From the NCBI GenBank assembly GCA_017958245.1, contig JAGDDC010000234.1:1-7860 (forward strand): DNA of 7,860 bases. Direction: 5' to 3'. Within the stretch, counting starts at the first letter, position 1, and each line of letters begins with the position of its first letter. This document shows positions 1 through 4,881 of the stretch, in pieces. The stretch is from Lachnospiraceae bacterium. Lineage in GTDB: Bacteria > Bacillota_A > Clostridia > Lachnospirales > Lachnospiraceae. The position numbers and the translations under genes were made by a program. The notes beneath the pieces are model-generated. The model made no database searches. It saw only the letters and a program-made list of their open reading frames with translations, and was not told the DNA's origin.

Positions 1-320
1 CTGTCTACATTTGCAAAATGTTCGGGGATCCTTGCATGTATGTCGAAGCTGTCGATCACGTTGAAGTACTTTGCCGCCTTCGGCGTCTGAACGGGGAGAT
101 CCGTAGCACTCCCGCCGCAAATGATCAGCACGTCTATGTCGTCTGCGTACTTTTCCATGCCTTCTGCGGGCAGGACCTTCACGCCCTCGGTGAGAGTCTT
201 CACCGCCATAGGGTCTCTCCTTGTGAACACTGCCTCAAGCTTCATATCGTCGTTGTGCTTTATCGCGCACTCCACGCCGCGCCCTAAGTTTCCGTAACCA
301 AGTATACCGATCCTAGTCAT
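1..320 (-). CDS. ddh: meso-diaminopimelate dehydrogenase, N-terminal part (3' end beyond window)
   Basis: My translation of the minus strand from the ATG at 320 gives 106 residues running off the window edge. It begins MTRIGILGYGNLGR, a Rossmann dinucleotide-binding loop (GYGNLG at residues 8-13). It continues with DVLIICGGSATDLP (about 63-76) and DSFDIHARIPEHF (about 90-102). These match, from memory, the N-terminal part of Corynebacterium-type Ddh (GYGNLGR, SATDIP, the HRDIP region). The family performs NADP+-dependent reversible deamination of meso-DAP, a one-step route between tetrahydrodipicolinate and meso-DAP that bypasses the succinylase or acetylase branches, supplying lysine and peptidoglycan precursor. 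AAGGAG at 328-333 lies 7 nt before the ATG. The gene follows dut by 32 nt with no terminator, so it is probably co-transcribed. The substrate-binding C-terminal half is not visible. Confidence 0.9.
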   Translation of the reverse strand, partial: MTRIGILGYGNLGRGVECAIKHNDDMKLEAVFTRRDPMAVKTLTEGVKVLPAEGMEKYADDIDVLIICGGSATDLPVQTPKAAKYFNVIDSFDIHARIPEHFANVD

Positions 321-352
321 ATGTTCTCTCCTTTTTTCTCCGTTTTTTCCCT

Positions 353-802
353 TTATCTGACTCCCGTGGAGCCAAAGCCTTCCCTCGCGTCCTCCGCTCT
401 TCCGAAGGCCTCGACCTCCTCAAAGACGATCTCGGGCTGATGCTTCTGGATCCTGAACTGACAGATCCTGTCGTTTATGTTGACCTCGGTGTCCCTCACC
501 GCGAGCATCGGCACGAACCACTCGTCCGCGCTCGTGAGCTTCCCGTAGGACTCGTCGATCACCCCGAAATGATTCGTCTGTATGAGCCCGAAATTCTTGA
601 AAGTCGAACTTCTCGGCACCACGACCGCCTCATAGCCGTCGGGCAGGCACATGCTGACCCCGAGGCTTATGAGTCTGAACTCTCCTTTTTTCATGACGAC
701 ATGCTCCGCACAGCGCAGGTCGATCCAGTCGGACTTCCCGTCTATGTAGCGGAGCTTGTCGATCTTGTCGGAGAGATAAGTGATCTTTATCGTCTCAGCC
801 AT
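353..802 (-). CDS. dut: dUTP diphosphatase (trimeric dUTPase)
   Basis: A 149-residue protein, the normal length for homotrimeric dUTPase, which hydrolyses dUTP to dUMP and pyrophosphate, keeping uracil out of DNA and feeding dTMP synthesis. The five family motifs occur in order: 1, WIDLR (about 26-30); 2, PRSS (63-66); 3, GVIDESY (80-86), with the probable catalytic Asp at D83; 4, NDRICQF (110-116); 5, REGFGSTG (140-147), the phosphate-binding tail. Motif 1 normally reads GYDLR, so the WID version is divergent, and motif 3 has ESYGKLTSADEW where many relatives have a shorter turn. The ATG lies one base after the stop of the upstream peptidase gene, and AAGGAG at 810-815 sits inside that gene's end, so translational coupling is likely. 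Cytoplasmic and soluble. The family call is firm; the divergent motif 1 is the only oddity. Confidence 0.93.
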   Translation of the reverse strand: MAETIKITYLSDKIDKLRYIDGKSDWIDLRCAEHVVMKKGEFRLISLGVSMCLPDGYEAVVVPRSSTFKNFGLIQTNHFGVIDESYGKLTSADEWFVPMLAVRDTEVNINDRICQFRIQKHQPEIVFEEVEAFGRAEDAREGFGSTGVR

Positions 803-803
803 G

Positions 804-2222
804 TCAGATCTCCTTCAGGAAAGCGACATAGCCCTTCTTTGCCTCATATACGTCAACCTTGCTCGACACCTCCCACGGAGCGTGCATGTTCTGGATGGCA
901 ACTCCGCTGTCGATGACCTGCATGTTGAGCTTCGCGAGTATGTACGCGATCGTTCCGCCGCCGCCCTGGTCGACCTTGCCGAGCTCGGACATCTGGAAGG
1001 ATACGTCGCTTCTCTCAAAGACGTCGCGAAGTCTTGCGATGAACTCGGGGTTTGCATCGTTCGATCCCGACTTGCCGCGCGATCCGGTGAACTTGTTGAA
1101 TGACATGCCCCGTCCCAGGTATGCGCAGTTCTTCTTCTCCATGACTGAAGGGAAGTTCGGGTCGAAAGCAGCGCTCACGTCGGATGAGAGCATGCATGAA
1201 GCCGCAAATGCCCTGCGGAGCGCAAGCTCCGAATAAGTTCCCATTCTGTCCATGAGCTCCGCAACTATGTTCTCAAAGAAAACGGAGTGCATGCCGGTAG
1301 CGCCTACGCTGCCAATCTCTTCCTTGTCGACCAGTATGCACGCCGATGTCCTCGCGGGCTTGTCTATCTCAAAGATAGCTCTCGCCGAGGTAAATGCGCA
1401 CACTCTGTCGTCCTGACCGTAGCCCATGACCATGCTGCGGTCCAGGCCGTAGTCTCTTGCGCGTCCCGCGGGTACCGCCTCGAGTTCGGCAGACATGAAG
1501 TCGTCTTCCTCAAAACCGTACTTGTCTTTTATGAGCTTTAAGACATTGGCCTTGACTGCTTCCTTGTCCTCGCCCTTGAGAGGCATGGATGCAACGGTTA
1601 TGTCGAGGTTCTCGCCCTCTATCACCTTGGAGGCCTTCTTGTCCATCTGCTCCGCACCGAGGTGGGGCAGGAGGTCTGAGATCCCGACCACGGGGTCGTT
1701 CTCGTCCTCACCTATCACTATGTTGAGTACCTTGCCGTCCTTCTTGACCACTACTCCGTGTATCGCAAGCGGAAGGGTCACCCACTGGTACTTCTTGATC
1801 CCGCCGTAGTAATGCGTGTCGAGCAGAGCGATCTCGGTGTCCTCGTACAGAGGGTTCTGCTTCAGGTCAAGCCTGGGTGAGTCGATGTGGGCTCCGAGTA
1901 TGTTCATACCCATCTCAAGCGGCTGCTTTCCGACCACGAAAAGCACCAGTGCCTTGCCCATGTTCACAGCGTAGAGCTTGTCGCCTGCCTTCACCTTCTT
2001 CACGGAGAAGAGGTCCTTGTATCCCCTGGCCTTTGCCTCCTCCACGAGTCTGTTCACACACTCGCGCTCAGTCTTGCACTCGGATATGAAATCCTTGTAC
2101 TCCTCGTTGAACTCGAAGATCTTCTTCACACCGGCCTTGTCGTACTTGAGCCAAGCGTTCTTGGGAGTATCCTTCTTTGCCTTCGTGCTCTTTCTTCCTC
2201 TTGTTGTCTTAGTAGCTGCCAT
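804..2222 (-). CDS. M18 family zinc aminopeptidase
   Basis: A 472-residue cytoplasmic peptidase of the M18 (aspartyl aminopeptidase-like) family; bacterial members remove N-terminal residues from peptides with two metal ions. Visible residues in family order: GAHIDSPRLD (110-119) with metal ligand H112; GYGQDDR (267-273), bridging Asp probably D271; DKEEIGSVGATG (299-310) with the general base and ligand Glu at E301/E302; SSDVSAAFDPN (346-356) with D348; GKVDQGGGGTIA (415-426); MHAPWE (446-451) with H447. I chose the ATG at 2222 because AAAGG lies 8 nt upstream and family similarity begins near residue 22 (NAWLKY). The frame stays open to 2351, but those 43 codons resemble translated leader RNA. 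Residues 1-21 form a Lys/Arg-rich tail that is unusual for the family. It is the first gene of an apparent unit with dut and ddh, downstream of a possible regulatory leader. Substrate specificity cannot be read from sequence. Confidence 0.93.
   Translation of the reverse strand: MAATKTTRGRKSTKAKKDTPKNAWLKYDKAGVKKIFEFNEEYKDFISECKTERECVNRLVEEAKARGYKDLFSVKKVKAGDKLYAVNMGKALVLFVVGKQPLEMGMNILGAHIDSPRLDLKQNPLYEDTEIALLDTHYYGGIKKYQWVTLPLAIHGVVVKKDGKVLNIVIGEDENDPVVGISDLLPHLGAEQMDKKASKVIEGENLDITVASMPLKGEDKEAVKANVLKLIKDKYGFEEDDFMSAELEAVPAGRARDYGLDRSMVMGYGQDDRVCAFTSARAIFEIDKPARTSACILVDKEEIGSVGATGMHSVFFENIVAELMDRMGTYSELALRRAFAASCMLSSDVSAAFDPNFPSVMEKKNCAYLGRGMSFNKFTGSRGKSGSNDANPEFIARLRDVFERSDVSFQMSELGKVDQGGGGTIAYILAKLNMQVIDSGVAIQNMHAPWEVSSKVDVYEAKKGYVAFLKEI
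810..815 (-). promoter_or_regulatory. Shine-Dalgarno site of dut inside the aminopeptidase gene
   Basis: AAGGAG on the minus strand, 7 nt before the dut ATG at 802 and overlapping the last codons of the aminopeptidase gene, whose stop is one base before the dut start. Ribosomes ending the first gene can restart directly on the second. Confidence 0.75.
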
Positions 2223-2230
2223 TCTCTTAA

Positions 2231-2235
2231 CCTTT
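2231..2235 (-). promoter_or_regulatory. Shine-Dalgarno site fixing the aminopeptidase start
   Basis: AAAGG on the minus strand, 8 nt before the ATG at 2222. It supports this start over the longer open frame to 2351. It lies 2 nt downstream of GCCTGC (2238-2243), which can pair with an upstream hairpin loop, so access to it could be controlled by leader folding. Confidence 0.6.
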
Positions 2236-2257
2236 CCGCAGGCTCTGTCTCTTTGTC

Positions 2258-2274
2258 GGCAGTCAAAGACTGCC
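2258..2274 (-). repeat. Perfect 7-bp hairpin in the aminopeptidase leader
   Basis: On the minus strand GGCAGTC, loop TTT, GACTGCC. It is followed by GACAAAGAG, not a T-run, so it is not an intrinsic terminator. It falls between the two halves of the possible pseudoknot. Confidence 0.6.
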
Positions 2275-2353
2275 ATCCGGCCCGGTGACGCATCGCCTGC
2301 CGCGCACCGTCCGGGTAGATCCAACCACAGCTTCGGTACGGCCCTGCTCAAAT

Positions 2354-2383
2354 ATCGGGCAGAGTAAAGCTACCCTGCCCGAT
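2354..2383 (-). terminator. Strong stem-loop after the hybrid-kinase gene, probable terminator
   Basis: Three bases after the TAG of the hybrid-kinase gene the minus strand holds a 13-bp stem: ATCGGGCAGGGTA (2371-2383) against TACTCTGCCCGAT (2354-2366), with one G-T pair and the tetraloop GCTT. It is followed only by ATTTGAG, a weak U-tract. The position and stem strength suggest an intrinsic terminator or an RNA 3'-end stabiliser. Readthrough into the aminopeptidase operon is possible, all the more because I see no clear promoter before the aminopeptidase gene. Confidence 0.6.
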
Positions 2384-2386
2384 GGT

Positions 2387-4207
2387 CTACATCTTGGTCC
2401 TTATCTGTTGAAGCTCCGCCGTAACCTTTTTATAATCATAATCCATCATGTACATTTCTGCAATATGAATATGCTCCATGACCTCTTCGTTGTCGTACAC
2501 GTTCTGCGCCAACTCGTAGAAGATCTCCTCCGCCTGGTCGTACTGATAGGTCTCTATGCACTCTATCAGCTCGTTCACCAGCTGTCCGAGATCCGATCTG
2601 TCCACCTGTCCGGTTGAGATCCTGTTTATATCGTCCTGCCCGATGATCTTCTCGACCGCCGATACGAGCTTCTCCATGTAGTCGAGGAAGGCCGCCGTGT
2701 CGCTCTCGATCGTCTCGCGCCTCTCGTCCTTGGCAGCGTCCTCGAGAAGCCTTGCCTTGTCCGAAAGCCATTTGGCTCCGACTATGTCCGCGACGCCGAT
2801 CAGCCCGTGCAGGGTGAGGATATAGTTTATGTAATCCTTCTGCTTCAGGTACCTCTTGATCAGCTTGCGCTTCGTCTCGCTGGATCTGCAGAAGGCGAGG
2901 AGAACGCTCCTGTACTCCTCCTCCTTGTCGGAGAAGTTCTTGAAGGCCGATCTCGCCTTGATGCCCAGTCGCTCAAGCGCATCGATCTCGCCGAAGTTGT
3001 CCCTTATGTCCTTTATGTCCCTGAACTTCTCGGAGGGCAGCCAACGCTTTAAGACGCCCTCGATCTTCTTGACGTCGAGAGGCTTGTCGAGGCACTCGTC
3101 CATGCCGGCCTTGATCATCGCGTCTCTCGTGTACTTGTCCTTGCTCGCCGTCCATCCGACTATCGGGATCCTCTTGTAGTAATCCTTTCTCTGCCCCGTC
3201 CCCATCTGCCTGATGGTCGCAGTTATCTCGGCGCCCGAAGTGTTCGGCATGACGTTGTCCATGAAGACTATGTCGTAGTCGATCCTCTTTATGAGCTCGA
3301 TGGCTCCCGGCCCGGTGTCTATGATGTCGGCGTCAACGCCGAAGCTCTTGAGTATATAGTCGGCTATCCTTGAGTTTATGTGGTTGTCGTCGACCACGAG
3401 GACTCTCGCGTTGCTGATCCAGAAGTTGATGTCCGCACTCAGCTTGATGTCCTCTTCGTCGTCCTCGGTGTCCGCCACGGTGCTGATCCCGACGCGCATC
3501 TGTCTCACCTTGAACTCGTATATGAGCCCGTCGCCCCTGGTGCTCAGGTTCAGACTTCCGCCCATCAGGCCCGCGTACATCTTCGCGAGGTAAATGCGCC
3601 TCGTGGACGTCTTTGCAAGCGACCCCGTCTCGCCCGCGTCGAACTTCTCGCTTATGGAAATGAGCTCGTTGCACACTCCCTCGTCACTCATGTCCTCGAG
3701 CGCAAAGATGAGCGTGTCATAGCCCTCCGCCTCCGGTTCGCAGGCGATGCTCAGGTGTATTGATCCTTCGGGGGTTAAAGACAGAGAATTGCTGATGAGC
3801 TTGGCCACGATCTTCAGTATCTTGTTGTGGTCGCCCCAGTATCTGACACCGATGTCCTTTGAGACCTCGGTTGAGAGCCGCAGCTTCTTGTCCTTTACGG
3901 TCCTCGCTGCCTGCTCTTCGATCTCGCCGCAGAGATTGGCGATAAGATACTCCTCCTCCGAGAGCTCTACGACACCGTTTTTGAGCAGGTCGTAATCGAT
4001 GACGTCGTTGATGACCGTCATCAGCCCGTTCGCAGCTTCCTGTATGTCCGTAACCATCGAGCGCACCCTGTCGTTGATCGGTTCCCTCAAGATGAGTTCA
4101 AGATCGCCGAGGATGGCGTTCATGGGTGTACATACCTCATAATCGAGATCAGCCACAAAGCCTGTATCGGTATTGCTTTTATCCGGATTGTTGTACTGGT
4201 CTGCCAT
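2387..4207 (-). CDS. Hybrid histidine-kinase-like protein: degenerate kinase core, intact receiver, HPt-like domain
   Basis: A 606-residue soluble protein with no membrane segment or recognisable sensor domain. Residues 21-75 resemble the HisKA dimerisation helix, but the usual SHEIRTP is DYEVCTP (22-28): Tyr23 replaces the phospho-accepting His. Residues about 125-235 resemble the HATPase domain. The N-box Asn survives (N140 in LISNS), but the DxGxG box reads DMSDEG (172-177) and the GxGLGL box is lost (about 198-206). Residues 268-390 form an intact receiver: D273/D274, phospho-acceptor D317 (FMDNVMP), T353, K375. Residues 405-523 look HPt-like, with H467 in LHGLIGVADIVGA. An acidic helical tail follows (525-606). 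It is therefore probably a pseudokinase relay or scaffold, phosphorylated by another kinase, small donor or partner. The ATG at 4207 is preferred; an in-frame ATG at 4234 abuts a long hairpin and overlaps the leader motif. Neither has a good SD. Confidence 0.85.
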   Translation of the reverse strand: MADQYNNPDKSNTDTGFVADLDYEVCTPMNAILGDLELILREPINDRVRSMVTDIQEAANGLMTVINDVIDYDLLKNGVVELSEEEYLIANLCGEIEEQAARTVKDKKLRLSTEVSKDIGVRYWGDHNKILKIVAKLISNSLSLTPEGSIHLSIACEPEAEGYDTLIFALEDMSDEGVCNELISISEKFDAGETGSLAKTSTRRIYLAKMYAGLMGGSLNLSTRGDGLIYEFKVRQMRVGISTVADTEDDEEDIKLSADINFWISNARVLVVDDNHINSRIADYILKSFGVDADIIDTGPGAIELIKRIDYDIVFMDNVMPNTSGAEITATIRQMGTGQRKDYYKRIPIVGWTASKDKYTRDAMIKAGMDECLDKPLDVKKIEGVLKRWLPSEKFRDIKDIRDNFGEIDALERLGIKARSAFKNFSDKEEEYRSVLLAFCRSSETKRKLIKRYLKQKDYINYILTLHGLIGVADIVGAKWLSDKARLLEDAAKDERRETIESDTAAFLDYMEKLVSAVEKIIGQDDINRISTGQVDRSDLGQLVNELIECIETYQYDQAEEIFYELAQNVYDNEEVMEHIHIAEMYMMDYDYKKVTAELQQIRTKM

Positions 4208-4287
4208 ACTTATAGCTTGCCGCAGGCTTAGCATATCGATGACACGCCTGCAGTGTCATCGATGAAGCTTGAAGGAGGCCCCTTCAA
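4208..4287 (-). promoter_or_regulatory. Candidate structured leader RNA (pseudoknot-capable) of the hybrid-kinase gene
   Basis: Reading the minus strand: a 7-bp hairpin TTGAAGG-GGCCT-CCTTCAA (4269-4287); then a perfect 11-bp hairpin ATCGATGACAC (4253-4263) and GTGTCATCGAT (4235-4245); its 7-nt loop is TGCAGGC (4246-4252). Seven bases later AAGCCTGCGGCAAG (4216-4229) follows. GCCTGC (4222-4227) is exactly complementary to the loop, and including a U-G pair the whole loop can pair. The element ends 14 nt before the ATG at 4207. The same loop-plus-AGCCTGCGG arrangement precedes the next gene downstream (2231-2310). Function is inferred: a translational switch, a protein-binding RNA or a dispersed intergenic repeat would all fit. 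The perfect palindrome could also be a DNA operator. Confidence 0.5.
4235..4263. repeat. Perfect 11-bp inverted repeat with 7-nt spacer
   Basis: ATCGATGACAC and GTGTCATCGAT flank GCCTGCA (plus-strand reading). The repeat ends one base before an in-frame ATG (4234) of the hybrid-kinase frame. There is no T-run after it on either strand, so it is not a standard intrinsic terminator. Confidence 0.85.
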
Positions 4288-4318
4288 ACTTCTCTCACGG
4301 AAAAGAAGTCCAAATATG

Positions 4319-4351
4319 ATAAAAACCTGCCCAAATCCTTTCGAGCAGGTT
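4319..4351 (-). terminator. Rho-independent terminator of cheY
   Basis: Starting 28 nt after the cheY stop, the minus strand has AACCTGCTC (4343-4351), a 10-nt loop, GGGCAGGTT (4324-4332) and then more T residues, giving TTTTTAT. The 9-bp stem has one G-T pair and is followed by a proper U-tract. This closes cheY as a single-gene unit. Confidence 0.85.
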
Positions 4352-4379
4352 ATTATAAACAAATGCAACAAAACTAAAA

Positions 4380-4742
4380 CTATCCGATGACCTTTTTGAT
4401 AGCCTCTAAAACACGGTCAACCTGGAAAGGCTTTACGATAAAGTCCTTCGCGCCTGACTGTATGGATTCGATAACCATGGCCTGCTGGCCCATAGCGGAA
4501 CACATGATGGCAACCGCACCGGGATCCGATTCCTTGATCTTCTTGAGAGCCTGGATACCGTCCATCTCGGGCATGGTGATGTCAAGCATAACAAGATCGG
4601 GCTTCGTCTCAGCGTACTTGGCAACTGCAATAGCGCCGTTCTCAGCTTCACCCGCCACCTCGTAACCATTCTTTGTAAGAATGTCCTTTATCATCATTCG
4701 CATAAATGCTGCGTCATCACAAACAAGTACTCTCTTAGCCAT
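4380..4742 (-). CDS. cheY: CheY-type stand-alone response regulator
   Basis: A 120-residue single receiver domain with no output domain. All active-site residues are present: D9/D10 (VCDDAAF), phospho-acceptor D54 (VMLDITMPEMDG), S82 at the Thr/Ser position (CSAMGQQ) and K104 (FIVKPF). The CSAMGQQAMVIE and GAKDFIVKPFQ stretches are typical of CheY from Bacillota and Thermotoga. In chemotaxis CheY-P binds the flagellar switch. No other che or flagellar gene is visible here, so the partner kinase lies elsewhere and the output could be chemotaxis or another phospho-signal. The ATG at 4742 is chosen because AGGAG at 4751-4755 lies 8 nt upstream; a longer open frame to 4760 has no support. The gene has its own promoter and terminator, and the hybrid kinase-like gene follows. 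The symbol reflects family, not proven motility function. Confidence 0.9.
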   Translation of the reverse strand: MAKRVLVCDDAAFMRMMIKDILTKNGYEVAGEAENGAIAVAKYAETKPDLVMLDITMPEMDGIQALKKIKESDPGAVAIMCSAMGQQAMVIESIQSGAKDFIVKPFQVDRVLEAIKKVIG

Positions 4743-4828
4743 TCTGGTCTCTCCTATCAATATAGATTGAGGGGCCTCACCCGCATAAAAACGAGGTTTC
4801 GGTCACATCGATAAATTACCCTTAACCT

Positions 4829-4857
4829 AATATACCTTACAATTTGAAAATTGTCAA
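4829..4857 (-). promoter_or_regulatory. Sigma-A promoter of cheY
   Basis: TTGACA (4852-4857), a 17-nt spacer, then TATATT (4829-4834) on the minus strand: a perfect -35 box and a one-mismatch -10 box at ideal spacing. AT-rich sequence upstream (about 4858-4880) could act as an UP element. The predicted start near 4822 gives an untranslated leader of about 80 nt before the cheY ATG at 4742. The promoter lies just after the hslO stop, and no terminator is visible between hslO and it, so some readthrough from hslO is possible. Confidence 0.85.
4839..4854. promoter_or_regulatory. Inverted repeat inside the cheY promoter, possible operator
   Basis: ACAATTT-TC-AAATTGT (minus-strand reading) is a perfect 7+7 bp palindrome with a 2-bp centre. 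It overlaps the last half of the -35 box and most of the spacer. A repressor bound here would block RNA polymerase. In AT-rich promoter DNA short palindromes also arise by chance, so the operator role is inference. Confidence 0.4.
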
Positions 4858-4881
4858 GTTATATTAGAATTCTCATAAAAA

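Larger units (their letters stand above)
2231..2310 (-). promoter_or_regulatory. Candidate structured leader RNA (pseudoknot-capable) of the aminopeptidase operon
   Basis: Within the 164-nt gap between the hybrid-kinase gene and the aminopeptidase gene, the minus strand can form an 8-bp hairpin. CGGTGCGC (2302-2309) pairs with GCG-T-CACCG (2283-2291, one bulged T). Its 10-nt loop contains GCAGGC (2295-2300), which is exactly complementary to GCCTGC (2238-2243), just before the SD. Between them sits a perfect 7-bp hairpin, GGCAGTC-TTT-GACTGCC (2258-2274). The same loop and the same AGCCTGCGG element occur in the leader of the upstream gene (4208-4287). I compared it from memory with common riboswitch classes (TPP, FMN, SAM, c-di-GMP, glycine, fluoride, ZTP, THF, cobalamin, T-box) and saw no match. 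That the RNA folds and regulates is inference. No convincing sigma-A promoter is visible in this gap. Confidence 0.45.

Noticed and set aside
2223..2351. 43-codon N-terminal extension of the aminopeptidase
   Set aside because: It translates the hairpin-rich leader. The ATG at 2222 has an SD and leads into family sequence.
2223..2353. Known riboswitch or T-box in the aminopeptidase leader
   Set aside because: None of the conserved core sequences of the common classes I can recall is present, including the T-box AGGGTGGNACCGCG and the c-di-GMP-I, TPP, FMN, fluoride and ZTP cores. It is left as an unclassified candidate. A covariance search would decide.
4179..4259. 26-codon upstream open frame overlapping the hybrid-kinase start
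   Set aside because: No SD at a usable distance, and its ATG lies inside the 11-bp hairpin. It could still be a leader peptide but nothing in the sequence supports it.
4352..4357. TATAAT on the minus strand just after cheY
   Set aside because: No -35-like hexamer at 15-18 nt, and transcription from it would start inside the cheY terminator stem.
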